Of a stretch of DNA of 64,000 nucleotides, positions 54,744-63,924 are shown one piece after another. Made by a program: the position numbers and the translations under genes. The DNA comes from Mucilaginibacter sp. Bleaf8. GTDB taxonomy: Bacteria > Bacteroidota > Bacteroidia > Sphingobacteriales > Sphingobacteriaceae. Each line of letters starts with the position of its first letter. Position 1 is the stretch's first letter. The stretch spans positions 248,001 through 312,000 of the forward strand of contig NZ_JAHBBK010000001.1 in NCBI RefSeq assembly GCF_018390515.1, in the 5' to 3' direction. The notes under the pieces were generated by a model. That model made no database searches. It was not told the DNA's origin and saw only the letters and a program-made list of their open reading frames with translations.

Positions 54744-55622
54744 ATGAGTAAACTACAGAATGTGTTGATCACCGGCGCGGCCGGTGGTTTCGGGAGAGTT
54801 ATTATAGAAGCCTTACTTAAGGAAGGCTACACGGTGACCGGCGCACTGCGTGATGCAGAAGGCAGAAACAGGCAAGCTGCTGAAACGTTGCAACAACAGG
54901 GTGCACATGTGGTCGAGATTGATGTGACCGATGATGAAAGCGTAGTAGCGGGTGTTCATCAGGCAGCGGAGTGGATGGGCGGCATAGATGTGCTGATCAA
55001 TAATGCAGGCATAGGAACGGTTGGTATCCAGGAATCATTTACCGCTGATGACTGGAAAAAGGTATTTGATGTTAATGTATTCGGTGTGCAGCGCATGACC
55101 CGCGCTGTATTGCCTTACATGAAACAAAAGCAGCAAGGCTTGCTGCTGCTAATCTCCAGTCTCAGCGCCAGGCTTGCGGTTCCTTTCCCAGGGCCTTACT
55201 GCCCTTCCAAATGGGCTGCCGAAGCCTTGGCCGAAAGTTATCGCACAGAGGTATCAAACCTGGGAATCGAAAGCTGTATTATTGAGCCGGGGGCGTTTCC
55301 CACTCATTTCGTCGGTTCATTGCTACAGGCTGGCGATAAAGAGCGAACGTTGGATTATGGCCCTATTAAAGATCTGCCGGCCGAATTTCTGGCATCACTT
55401 GATGAGGTTTTTAAAGCTAACCCCGAGCAAAGCCCCGATCTGGTTTCGGCGGCTGTCATCAACCTGCTTAAAATGCAGCATGGTAAACGGCCTGTACGTA
55501 CCGAGGTAGACACGATGATAATGGGTAGCCTGGTAAGTCCTTTGAATAAACAATTGGAAGAGGCCAATCAAAAGTTATACGAAGCTTTTCAAATGACTCA
55601 TCTAACGAAAGTCAAGAGTTAA
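54744..55622 (+). CDS. Short-chain dehydrogenase/reductase (SDR)
   Basis: 292 residues, long for a classical SDR. The cofactor loop is GAAGGFG (11-17), with NNAG at 86-89, Ser138 or Ser139 and Tyr152/Lys156 (YCPSKWA). It has a C-terminal extension of about 40 residues. It should be an NAD(P)-dependent oxidoreductase of unknown substrate. An AraC gene follows 58 bases downstream in the same direction, repeating the SDR plus AraC pairing seen at 27.7-29.3 kb. The promoter boxes above are the best in this region. Confidence 0.9.
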   Translation: MSKLQNVLITGAAGGFGRVIIEALLKEGYTVTGALRDAEGRNRQAAETLQQQGAHVVEIDVTDDESVVAGVHQAAEWMGGIDVLINNAGIGTVGIQESFTADDWKKVFDVNVFGVQRMTRAVLPYMKQKQQGLLLLISSLSARLAVPFPGPYCPSKWAAEALAESYRTEVSNLGIESCIIEPGAFPTHFVGSLLQAGDKERTLDYGPIKDLPAEFLASLDEVFKANPEQSPDLVSAAVINLLKMQHGKRPVRTEVDTMIMGSLVSPLNKQLEEANQKLYEAFQMTHLTKVKS

Positions 55623-55680
55623 TTGCTCTGAATAATCAGCAGTTGGTGATTATTCTATTAGCTGTATCTATTAATTTTAA

Positions 55681-56496
55681 ATGATGGAAAAAAGATTAAA
55701 AGATCCTTCGGCCGAAGTAGTGTTGACTTGTTTAGAAGAAAGATATCTAAAAAACGAAGTTATGCTGGATCATCATTGCTTCGTTCGGGTCATTTCCGGA
55801 GAGGTAAAGATTGTACAGTCGGACACGAGTCAACTATTCGGTCCGGGAGATACGATCCTTTTTCCGCGGCGTCAGCTGTCCACCATCATTCAATACCCAA
55901 AGGATGACCAACCTTACAAGTGCGTACTGGTTATTCTGAAAGATAATCGCTTGAAAGATTATTATGCCCGGAATCCGGCTAACAAAAGTATAGCCCGTTC
56001 ATCGGTTATTCATGCTTATAACCGGCATCCGCTGTTGGAAAGCTACTTTGCCTCTCTGCTTCCATATTTTGATCTGCAACAGGATTTGCCCGAAAAGCTG
56101 GTAGCTTTAAAGATTGAGGAGGCGCTTACCATCTTAAGGACCCTTGATGTGCATGTAGATACCTTTTTAGCAGACTTATCGGAGCCCGGTAAAATTGATC
56201 TGGTAGGTTTTATGGAGCAGAATTACTTGTTCAATATGCCGCTAGAAAAATTTAGCTTTCTGACAGGAAGAAGCCTGACGACGTTTAAACGCGACTTTAG
56301 GAAAATTTACGGGGTTACCCCGCAACGCTGGCTTACGGAGAAGCGGTTGCAATTGGCACACTACCTGCTTGCTGACGGTCAGAAAAGACCAGTGGAGGTT
56401 TATCGGGAGGCTGGCTTTGAAAACTTATCCCACTTTTCTTACGCTTTTAAGAAACAGTACGGTTATGCACCAAAAAGTTTACCTGGCGTACGGTAG
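55681..56496 (+). CDS. AraC-family transcriptional regulator
   Basis: 271 residues. A cupin-type sensor domain (about 30-105) precedes a C-terminal AraC domain (about 170-265) with GRSLTTFKRDFRKIYG and GFENLSHFSYAFKKQYG. These motifs match the AraC at 28.5 kb closely, so the two are paralogues. Two consecutive ATG codons are possible starts. It is probably encoded with, and regulates, the SDR gene 58 bases upstream. No terminator is seen. Confidence 0.88.
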   Translation: MMEKRLKDPSAEVVLTCLEERYLKNEVMLDHHCFVRVISGEVKIVQSDTSQLFGPGDTILFPRRQLSTIIQYPKDDQPYKCVLVILKDNRLKDYYARNPANKSIARSSVIHAYNRHPLLESYFASLLPYFDLQQDLPEKLVALKIEEALTILRTLDVHVDTFLADLSEPGKIDLVGFMEQNYLFNMPLEKFSFLTGRSLTTFKRDFRKIYGVTPQRWLTEKRLQLAHYLLADGQKRPVEVYREAGFENLSHFSYAFKKQYGYAPKSLPGVR

Positions 56497-56838
56497 CTTA
56501 TAGCAAATGCCTTATCGAACAAAAAACACCGGCAGATATTGAACAGCTAAACATATTTCTGAGTCACGGCAGCAATTTAAATTTTTTCTGATCAGTGCAA
56601 CTAACTAAAGCCTTACGGCTACCTAAGAAAATCCCCGGCAGCTTTCAATAGGACATTGGAAAAAGGCATGTATGCCGGAATGACTAGCTTCGGTTTGTAT
56701 ACTTTAATCAGCTTTTCGGCAAGATTATTATGGACAGATATTATATAACAGGATGATTAGATATAGGATAAGATGCTGGCAGGTATTTAACACATCAGTC
56801 AAAAGTATACTTTTATATTTATATTACTTTTGTAAAGT
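56497..56838. other. Intergenic region, 342 bp
   Basis: No convincing gene is seen. A 26-codon ORF (56668-56748) is too short and unsupported. The last 40 bases hold the palindrome and -7 box described separately. Confidence 0.5.
56801..56832 (+). promoter_or_regulatory. Palindrome and -7 box upstream of the VF530 gene
   Basis: AAAAGTATACTTTT (56801-56814) is a perfect 14-bp palindrome. It lies where a -33 element would be, 10 bases before TACTTTTG (56825-56832, TAnnTTTG). An operator overlapping the promoter is possible. The transcript would begin at or near the ATG. Confidence 0.45.
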
Positions 56839-57060
56839 ATGCAACAGCAAGTCAATAACCCACTTCATGGTAAAACTTTAGAAACTATATTAAATGAACT
56901 GGTGGCTTATTATGGATGGCCTGAATTGGGCGCTCGCATTCGCATCAATTGTTTTAATGATAGCCCCAGCATTAAATCAAGCCTGAAGTTTCTTCGCAAA
57001 ACCGACTGGGCGAGAAAGAAGGTGGAAGACCTTTATGTTTCCACCTCGTTTGATATGTAG
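56839..57060 (+). CDS. VF530-family small DNA-binding protein
   Basis: 73 residues matching the VF530 (DUF2132) family: [29 protein letters not shown] and [20 protein letters not shown]. The family has a small helical DNA-binding fold. Its cellular role is not established to my knowledge. It is a single gene preceded by an AT-rich palindrome and -7 box. The ATG fits the conserved N-terminus. Confidence 0.92.
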   Translation: MQQQVNNPLHGKTLETILNELVAYYGWPELGARIRINCFNDSPSIKSSLKFLRKTDWARKKVEDLYVSTSFDM

Positions 57061-57115
57061 ATAAAAGATCATGGACAATGGATTCTGGTCCATGCTGCTT
57101 ATCATCTGTAAGCTT

Positions 57116-58417
57116 TTAATACTTTTTCTTATTCTTCATTTTAGCTTTTACGCCAGCCCTGTAATTGTAGGTTTTGGCATTGCTGGCTTTCTTTTCGTGA
57201 AATGCGGCTCCGGGAGCATCATCGTCTGCTTTTGCTTTGGCAGCTTTCTTTTCGGCAAGATCAGCAAATGTGCGTTCTTTCTCGACAATTAGATCTTCCG
57301 GCAATTCGGCTAATGGTATTTTTTGGCCGATAGCCTGCTCAATTTTTTTAACCGCGGTTAGTTCCAAATCCGTAGCGAACCTAATGGCCATGGTTTCATT
57401 TTCATCATTCGGCGAATGATTAATTATCCGATTAATATACGTTTCTTTTTCAATGGGTAATTCAAAATGAATAAGGAATGGAATATCATCCAAATCCAGT
57501 TTCTGTTCTCCGTCATTAACCACAATCAATATACGGGTGGCGGCATATTTAAACTCCTGCAACGATGTAAAGCCATCTAACTCGAAAAACCACGGGTTCA
57601 ACAAAGCCACTGTACTTTTCCGGTCGTGTAAGCTTTTGTAAAGCTTCTCAGCCGTTGGGCGGGTATTTACAAACAGCACTACTTTGGTAAACAGCTCTTC
57701 ATCCTGCATAAACAGGTTCAACAGATTTACTTTGGTACCAAAGTTAGGCAGCAGGTATAACATCTGCGGATGCGTATCAAACTGCGGCTCTCCTGTTTCC
57801 TCAACCTCAATAGTGGCCGGTTGTTTCATAAAAGGCGCTATCATTTTGTTTAAACGCTCATGCACTACTTCGGTAAAAACAAGGTGCTGGCATTTAGTGA
57901 TGCTATCAGCCAGTTCGGTAACGGGTAATTGCAAGCCTTGTTTTACAATCAGTTCTGCATCATCAATAACTAATAATTCTATCTTATTTAGGTCCAGGCC
58001 AAGTTTAAGATAAATGGCACGCGCCCTGTCGGGCGTTGCAACCACTATATCGGCACCATCCGCCATGGCATCCATCTGTGCTTCTATGCCCGGTGCAGCA
58101 AATAGCGGAACGATGGAAAGCGTTTTGTTCTTGTTGAGCTGACTGATTTTGGCAATAACATCTTCTACTTTTTCTTTATCGGGTACCAGTATCAAAACTT
58201 TCGGCACACCATCGGGCGTGTAGTTAAACTTGTTGAGCGTGGCTAATATATAAGTAGTGGTTTTTCCGCAACCTTCGGGGCCAACCGCTATTACGTCCTG
58301 ACCGCCGTTAATACGCGCCAATGTTTTTTGCTGAATTTCTTTAGGAGCTGCGAAACCTGCTTCATTTAAAGATTGTACTAAGCCTTTTTTTAGCTTCAAT
58401 TTATCTAACCACGCCAT
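57116..58417 (-). CDS. DEAD-box-helicase-like protein with degenerate motifs
   Basis: 433 residues with two RecA-like domains. The Q motif region is GFAAPKEIQQ and Walker A is GPEGCGKT (46-53). Motif II reads IDDAEL (Asp152, Asp153, Ala154, Glu155) in place of DEAD. Motif III is FTE in place of SAT. Motif V is NDGEQKLDL. Motif VI is NRIINHSP in place of HRIGRTGR, so the arginine fingers are missing. It can probably still bind nucleotide but is unlikely to be a normal ATP-driven RNA helicase. The C-terminus is basic (KMKNKKKY). It may be an RNA-binding factor (inference). Confidence 0.85.
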   Translation of the reverse strand: MAWLDKLKLKKGLVQSLNEAGFAAPKEIQQKTLARINGGQDVIAVGPEGCGKTTTYILATLNKFNYTPDGVPKVLILVPDKEKVEDVIAKISQLNKNKTLSIVPLFAAPGIEAQMDAMADGADIVVATPDRARAIYLKLGLDLNKIELLVIDDAELIVKQGLQLPVTELADSITKCQHLVFTEVVHERLNKMIAPFMKQPATIEVEETGEPQFDTHPQMLYLLPNFGTKVNLLNLFMQDEELFTKVVLFVNTRPTAEKLYKSLHDRKSTVALLNPWFFELDGFTSLQEFKYAATRILIVVNDGEQKLDLDDIPFLIHFELPIEKETYINRIINHSPNDENETMAIRFATDLELTAVKKIEQAIGQKIPLAELPEDLIVEKERTFADLAEKKAAKAKADDDAPGAAFHEKKASNAKTYNYRAGVKAKMKNKKKY

Positions 58418-58448
58418 ATCTTGATTTAAAAAAATTCCCGGAGGGGCA

Positions 58449-58456
58449 CAAATTTA
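58449..58456 (-). promoter_or_regulatory. Candidate -7 box of the DEAD-like gene
   Basis: CAAATTTA on the plus strand reads TAAATTTG on the minus strand (TAnnTTTG), 32 bases before the ATG. No partner box is evident. Confidence 0.4.
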
Positions 58457-58588
58457 TCCTTTTTAAGGCGCATTTTTTAGTTCTTGACTTAAATTCATTA
58501 TAAAAAACGCCTTATTGTCAGTCGGTTCGGCTTTATGAATTTTTACGTAGTAAAAATCATTGTTAACATTTACTTTACTTTAGGGTGT

Positions 58589-58596
58589 TACTTTTG
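58589..58596 (+). promoter_or_regulatory. Candidate -7 box of the ECF sigma gene
   Basis: TACTTTTG matches TAnnTTTG exactly but ends only 4 bases before the ATG, so a transcript would be nearly leaderless. It could be fortuitous. Confidence 0.3.
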
Positions 58597-58600
58597 AGCC

Positions 58601-59206
58601 ATGCTCATCAGTAAGTCGTCACTTAGCGATGAAACGCTTGTTGCTATGCTTGTACAAGGAGAAAGCGTAGCCTATAACACCCTTTTTGAACGCTATTGGG
58701 AAATGCTATACCGCGTTGCTTTTGAAAAGACAGGGGATGAAGACGCTGCAAAAGACATGGTGCAAAACCTGTTTATCGATATCTGGAATAGGCGGCAAAC
58801 GCTTAGTATTCAAGGGAGTTTAAACCAGTTTCTATTCGGTGCCGTAAAAAAACAAGTCTTGAACTTTTACCGTTCGGAAGGCATTAGGGCGCAGGTACTT
58901 AAAAAAGCAGTAGAACACATGTCTGCAGTTGTTGCCAGCACCGATGAACTTTCCTCTTACTATAACCTCGAAAAAGTTTTAAGCGAAGAAATAGACGTGA
59001 TGCCCTATAATATGAAACACGCCTTTTTGCTTCGTTGCGAAAATCTTTCAGTTAAAGAAATTGCATCTACTCTTAATCTTGCTGAGCAAACAGTAGGTAA
59101 TAATTTAACCGCCGTCATGAAGAAGTTACGCAAACGTCTTCAAACCGAATATCCCGAACGGTATATGGCCGGCCTGGCTGCACTGGTTTGTCTTGTTAAC
59201 AAATAA
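58601..59206 (+). CDS. ECF-type RNA polymerase sigma factor
   Basis: 201 residues. Region 2 (about 20-80) has LFERYWEMLYRVAFEKTGD and EDAAKDMVQNLFIDIWNRR. Region 4 (about 125-185) has PYNMKHAFLLRCENLSVKEIA and AEQTVGNNLTAVMKKLRKR as the helix-turn-helix. It directs RNA polymerase to specific promoters, most likely its own locus. The adjacent FecR-type gene encodes its probable anti-sigma factor. Together with the STN-containing SusC it forms a cell-surface signalling system typical of Bacteroidota. Confidence 0.93.
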   Translation: MLISKSSLSDETLVAMLVQGESVAYNTLFERYWEMLYRVAFEKTGDEDAAKDMVQNLFIDIWNRRQTLSIQGSLNQFLFGAVKKQVLNFYRSEGIRAQVLKKAVEHMSAVVASTDELSSYYNLEKVLSEEIDVMPYNMKHAFLLRCENLSVKEIASTLNLAEQTVGNNLTAVMKKLRKRLQTEYPERYMAGLAALVCLVNK

Positions 59207-59250
59207 TTCATAAAAGGTTAACCTAAAATAGAAGTAGATCAGGACGCTTT

Positions 59251-60225
59251 GTGCAACATAAGTATAAAAAGCACAAAGTGGAATCAGCCGAATTTAAAGA
59301 TCTAATTAACCGGTATCTGAATGGCAAAGTAACTACTGCCGAGCGCAAGCTTGTGGATGAGTGGTACCAGTCGCTTCGCCAAACGTCGGATGGATATGCG
59401 GTTGACCCCAGGCTGAAATCGGAAATTTACAATTATATTCAGACTTTTAAGCAAGAACGCCCTGTTAAAAGATTACAGATAAAACGCCTCTACAGGTACG
59501 CGGCCGTGTTAATTACCGCGGTAACTGCGGCAGTCCTCTTCTTCTCCAAACAAAAAGCACAGCTAAAGTCCCAATCACAAACCCTTGTTGCTTACCACAC
59601 ACAGGTTGGTGAGGTCAAAAAACTATTACTGCCTGATGGTTCTGCCTGCTGGTTGAATGCCCGCAGTACAATGCGCATCAGCGAACAGTTTTCGCAAGCG
59701 CCTAACCGGATCATATACCTGGACGAAGGTGAGGCATTTTTTAAGGTTAAACATAATGCCAGCCAGCCATTTATTGTAGTTACACCACATTTGCGCACAC
59801 GCGTGTTGGGTACTTCTTTCAACGTAAAGGCTTATGAGGCCTTGAACAAAGCAGAAGTTACGGTAGCTACCGGTAAAGTGCAGGTAAATACCAGCAACCG
59901 CCTGTTGGGTAAAATAACACCGAATCAGCAAATCACTTATAATTTAAAGACACATAGGCATGTGCTGCGCCAGGTTAACGCAGCCGAATATCAATCATGG
60001 GCCACGGGTGATTTTGTACTGCGACAGGCACCATTCGATGAACTGGCTTTAACTATGAAAAATGCTTACGGTGTATCGCTTGTAGCACGTAACCCGCAGG
60101 TTGAAAAATATCGGTATAACCTGCATATCAACCCGGCCCGCTCACTGTCCGAAACATTGAAAATCATCTGCTCTGTTCATCAAAACACTTATAGGAGGAG
60201 TAATAATGAGATAAGTATTTACTAA
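59251..60225 (+). CDS. FecR-type anti-sigma factor
   Basis: 324 residues. An N-terminal cytoplasmic segment (1-70) is followed by one membrane helix (about 72-90, YAAVLITAVTAAVLFF), a FecR domain (about 110-220, with LPDGSACWLNARSTM and VLGTSFNVKAY), and a C-terminal DUF4974-like domain (RQAPFDELALTMKNAYGVS). The cytoplasmic end should hold the ECF sigma factor and the periplasmic part should contact the STN domain of SusC. The start is a GTG at 59251, with AGGA six bases upstream. It is 44 bases after the sigma gene. Confidence 0.92.
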   Translation: MQHKYKKHKVESAEFKDLINRYLNGKVTTAERKLVDEWYQSLRQTSDGYAVDPRLKSEIYNYIQTFKQERPVKRLQIKRLYRYAAVLITAVTAAVLFFSKQKAQLKSQSQTLVAYHTQVGEVKKLLLPDGSACWLNARSTMRISEQFSQAPNRIIYLDEGEAFFKVKHNASQPFIVVTPHLRTRVLGTSFNVKAYEALNKAEVTVATGKVQVNTSNRLLGKITPNQQITYNLKTHRHVLRQVNAAEYQSWATGDFVLRQAPFDELALTMKNAYGVSLVARNPQVEKYRYNLHINPARSLSETLKIICSVHQNTYRRSNNEISIY

Positions 60226-60238
60226 TTAAAGTTTGAAA

Positions 60239-60261
60239 GGCCAGCCTGTAGCAGGCCGGCC
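60239..60261 (+). other. Hairpin between fecR and susC
   Basis: GGCCAGCCTG / CAGGCCGGCC arms (one mismatch) around a 3-base loop lie 13 bases after the fecR stop. No T-tract follows, so it may be an attenuator or mRNA-stability hairpin in the gap to susC. Confidence 0.45.
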
Positions 60262-60348
60262 TCCGGTGGCAGTAGCTAAAAATAGATTGAGCCCTATCAA
60301 CTATTGCCCTTAGTTTCCATAATTAATTTTTACTAAGTATTCAAAAGT

Positions 60349-63300
60349 ATGAAAATAAACTTACGTCGCTTACATCAGGCAATGCGTATTTCCATTCTTA
60401 TTTACACCATCATTTTTATAAGCACAGAGTTGCTGATCGCCTCTCCTTCAAGCGGACAGGTTTTCGAAAAGCGAATTACCATTACCTTCAGCAAAAGTGA
60501 ATCGCTTGCTAACGCCATCAAAAAGCTGGAGCAGCAAAGCAGAACTGAATTTGCCTACGATGCCGACTACCTTCACTTACAACAAACTTCGGCAAAGCAG
60601 GCCTCATTCACCAATACCAAGTTAGGTATTGTACTCGAAAGCCTTCTGAAAAATACAGCTATAGATTTTAAAGAAGAAGTGGCTGGCACAGTAACCCTAT
60701 ACAAAAAAGCGATTGAACGCTCATCTGCAAAAGCAGCAGCAGGCCGTATAACCGGTAAAGTGGTTGACGAAAAGGGTGAGCCTTTACCAGGTAGTACCGT
60801 ACGGTTGGTTGAAATTAATCAGAGTGCGCTTGCTGATGCAAATGGTGTGTTCGTTATCAATGCTGATCCGGGCACTTATACCGTTGTGGTTAGTTTTATT
60901 TCCTATCAACTGCGTCGCATTCCAGGTGTTAAGGTAGAGGCTAATCAGTCGGTTAACTTGGGCAATGTTACCATGGTTGCGGAGTCGGGTAGCTTAAATG
61001 AAGTTGTGGTAGTAGGCTACGGTACACAGAAGAAAGAAAACCTGACCGGTGCTGTTGATCAGGTAACTTCCAAAGTACTGGAAAACCGCTCACTACCCAA
61101 CCTGAGCCAGGGCTTGCAAGGCGTTATCCCCAACCTGAATTTGGTGCCGTTAGATGGTAAACCCATACAATCGCCCACCTATAATATTCGCGGTATAACT
61201 TCAATTGGTCAAGGCGGTAATGCGTTGGTTTTGATTGATGGGGTAGAAGGTGATCCAAGCCGTATTAACCCAAATGATGTGGCCAGCGTGTCAGTTCTGA
61301 AAGATGCCTCATCGGCCGCTATTTATGGAGCACGCGGTGCTTTTGGTGTTATACTTATCACCACCAAAAGCCCGTCTAAGGAAAAAACCAGCGTGAGCTA
61401 CTCGTTCAACCAATCGGTTAAAAGTCCGGTTACGGTACCTAAGTTTGTAACCAATGGCTACCAGTTTGCCACCATGTTCAATGATGCATGGTCGGCTTGG
61501 AACGATTATTCGCAAACACCACAAAACGTTAATAAAACCGTTAAATTTTCGCAAGACTACTTAACGGAATTCCAGCGCCGTAATAATGACCCATCGTTAC
61601 CTAAAGTGGAGCTGAATGGCAGTGGCGAGTATGTATACTACGATAACACCGATTGGTACAAGCTGCTTTACAAAGATCATAACAGTGCCCGCGAGCATAA
61701 CTTATCTGTTTCCGGAAATAATGAAAAGTCTGACTTCTTATTAACTGGAAGATACTACTCACAAGATGGTTTGTTCCGTTACAACTCCGATGATTATAAA
61801 GTGTATAATTTCCGGGCAAAAGGGTCATTGCAGGTATTTCCATGGCTGCGCTTGTACAACAATGCCGATTATTCAAATATAAAATATCATAACCCGCTTA
61901 ACGTAGGTGAAGGCGGCAGTATCTGGCGTAATATTGCCGATGAAGGGCATACCATGGCACCGTTGTTTAACCCAGACGGTACTTTAACTTATTCTGCCGC
62001 TTACAGCGTAGGCGACCTTTATTATGGAAAGAACGGAATTGATTTTGATAACCGTGTTTTCAGGAACACTACAGGCTTGGCCAGCTCATTTCTTCACGAC
62101 CAGTTACGGGTAAAAGGCGATTTTACGTTCCAGAACACGGATAATAACCAGAACCGTAAGCGCGTACCGGTACCTTATAGCCGCAAGCCAGGGGTAATCG
62201 AGTACGTGGGTACCAGTACAAATGATTTGCAGTTTATCAATCAGCGCACACAGTACATTGCCACCAACATTTACGGTGAATATGAGCCTAAGCTGAAAAA
62301 CAACCATTACTTCAAAGCTTTGGGCGGCTTCAACTACGAGCAATCAACCATGAAACGGTTGGAAGTAGTACGCAACGGTTTAATTTTTGAAGATGCGACC
62401 GATATCAATCTGGCATTAGGTCAATCCATCAATACAAGTGGTGGTTATGAGCAATGGGCCATTATGGGTGGTTTTTATCGCTTAAACTACGCCTATAAAG
62501 ACCGTTATTTATTCGAAGCTGATGGTCGCTATGATGGTTCTTCGAAATTTCCTGCCGACCAGCGCTATGCGTTTTTCCCATCTTTCTCAGCAGGATGGCG
62601 TGTGTCTAATGAGCCGTTCTTTAAAGTATCAAAAGATTGGATCAGCGATTTGAAAATCAGGGCATCATATGGCTCATTAGGTAATGGCAGCATTGCATCC
62701 TATGCCTTCCAGCAGAAATTCAATATCACGCAATCTAATCTGGTGCTAAACGGGGTACGTCCACAAACCACAAGTCAGCCAGGTGTATTGCCAGATGGCC
62801 TGACATGGGAAACCTCAACCACTACCAACCTAGGTTTTGATTTAGGCATGCTCAATAACCGACTAAACGTTACAGGCGACGCTTACCTTCGTAAAACTAC
62901 TGACATGTACACCGTGGGCATGACCCTGCCTGCCGTATTTGGCACCGATGTACCTAGAGGCAACTATGCCGATTTAAAAACCAAAGGCTGGGAAATAACC
63001 GTAGCATGGCGCGACCATTTTAATGTTGGCAGTAAGCCGTTTAACTATGGCCTGCGGGCTACACTTGCCGATTACCGGGCTGAAATTACTAAGTATAATA
63101 ACATTGATAAAAGCTTAAGCGATTACTACGTTGGCCAGAAATTGGGCGAGATTTGGGGCTACGAAACTGCCGGTTACTTTACTTCGGCTGCTGATATTGC
63201 CAGCTCGCCGAAGCAACCGCTCATTAAAGCGTCTACAACAAGTCAGTTGCTACCCGGTGATATCAAGTTTAGAGATCTGAACGGTGATGGGGTGATAAAC

Positions 63301-63900
63301 AATGGTACTCAAACGGTAAATAACCCTGGCGACCGCCGCATTATCGGTAACTCAACGCCGCGCTATACTTATGGCGTGGGTATGGATGCCGACTGGAACA
63401 ACTTCTCTTTCTCAGCCTTTTTTCAGGGTGTAGGTAAGCGGGATTGGTATCCTGGTTCCGAAGCGAGTATCTTCTGGGGGCAGTACAACCGGCCTTACAA
63501 TAAAATCCCGGCATCTATGGTGGATAAGATCTGGTCGGAAAGTAACCCCGACGCCTACTTTCCACGCTACAGAGGTTATGTGGCGCAAAACGGCTCGGGC
63601 GAATTGTCACAGGCGCAAACCAAGTATTTGCAAAATGCAGCTTATATCCGTTTAAAAAACATCCAGCTAGGTTATCATTTACCGCTGCAATGGATCAAGA
63701 AAGTAAAGTTAGTTGATGCCAAGCTGTTTGTATCTGGCGAAAATTTATGGACTTGGTCACCGCTATATAAAATTACCAAGGATATAGATCCTGAAAGTAT
63801 CAATGGCTCAGACCGTATTCTTACCGATGGTACCAGTGGCAATGGGAATAACTATCCTATGCTAAAAAGTGTAACGGTTGGTATTACTGCAACCTTCTAA
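60349..63900 (+). CDS. SusC/RagA-type transporter with N-terminal STN signalling domain
   Basis: 1183 residues. A long signal peptide (about 1-37) is followed by an STN domain (about 40-115, with ITITFSKSESLANAIKKLE), a carboxypeptidase-D regulatory-like domain (about 130-215), a TonB-dependent plug with NEVVVVGYGTQKKENLTGAV and GAFGVILITTKSP, and a barrel ending VTVGITATF. The STN domain can signal through the FecR protein to the sigma factor when substrate is bound. It differs in this from the SusC at 33.8 kb. The next gene begins a SusD-like lipoprotein. Confidence 0.95.
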   Translation: MKINLRRLHQAMRISILIYTIIFISTELLIASPSSGQVFEKRITITFSKSESLANAIKKLEQQSRTEFAYDADYLHLQQTSAKQASFTNTKLGIVLESLLKNTAIDFKEEVAGTVTLYKKAIERSSAKAAAGRITGKVVDEKGEPLPGSTVRLVEINQSALADANGVFVINADPGTYTVVVSFISYQLRRIPGVKVEANQSVNLGNVTMVAESGSLNEVVVVGYGTQKKENLTGAVDQVTSKVLENRSLPNLSQGLQGVIPNLNLVPLDGKPIQSPTYNIRGITSIGQGGNALVLIDGVEGDPSRINPNDVASVSVLKDASSAAIYGARGAFGVILITTKSPSKEKTSVSYSFNQSVKSPVTVPKFVTNGYQFATMFNDAWSAWNDYSQTPQNVNKTVKFSQDYLTEFQRRNNDPSLPKVELNGSGEYVYYDNTDWYKLLYKDHNSAREHNLSVSGNNEKSDFLLTGRYYSQDGLFRYNSDDYKVYNFRAKGSLQVFPWLRLYNNADYSNIKYHNPLNVGEGGSIWRNIADEGHTMAPLFNPDGTLTYSAAYSVGDLYYGKNGIDFDNRVFRNTTGLASSFLHDQLRVKGDFTFQNTDNNQNRKRVPVPYSRKPGVIEYVGTSTNDLQFINQRTQYIATNIYGEYEPKLKNNHYFKALGGFNYEQSTMKRLEVVRNGLIFEDATDINLALGQSINTSGGYEQWAIMGGFYRLNYAYKDRYLFEADGRYDGSSKFPADQRYAFFPSFSAGWRVSNEPFFKVSKDWISDLKIRASYGSLGNGSIASYAFQQKFNITQSNLVLNGVRPQTTSQPGVLPDGLTWETSTTTNLGFDLGMLNNRLNVTGDAYLRKTTDMYTVGMTLPAVFGTDVPRGNYADLKTKGWEITVAWRDHFNVGSKPFNYGLRATLADYRAEITKYNNIDKSLSDYYVGQKLGEIWGYETAGYFTSAADIASSPKQPLIKASTTSQLLPGDIKFRDLNGDGVINNGTQTVNNPGDRRIIGNSTPRYTYGVGMDADWNNFSFSAFFQGVGKRDWYPGSEASIFWGQYNRPYNKIPASMVDKIWSESNPDAYFPRYRGYVAQNGSGELSQAQTKYLQNAAYIRLKNIQLGYHLPLQWIKKVKLVDAKLFVSGENLWTWSPLYKITKDIDPESINGSDRILTDGTSGNGNNYPMLKSVTVGITATF

Positions 63901-63924
63901 TAAAACTTCTAAAAACAAAAACAT

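Noticed and set aside
55630..55655. A 9-bp hairpin (GAATAATCA / TGATTATTC) between the SDR and AraC genes
   Set aside because: AT-rich, with no T-tract and only nine pairs; not enough to call a terminator or operator.
56668..56748. A 26-codon ORF upstream of the VF530 gene
   Set aside because: No recognisable family, no start signal and no partner gene; likely chance.
57071..57292. A 73-codon hydrophobic plus-strand ORF
   Set aside because: It runs antisense through the basic C-terminal coding part of the DEAD-like gene, whose complement gives a spurious hydrophobic reading.
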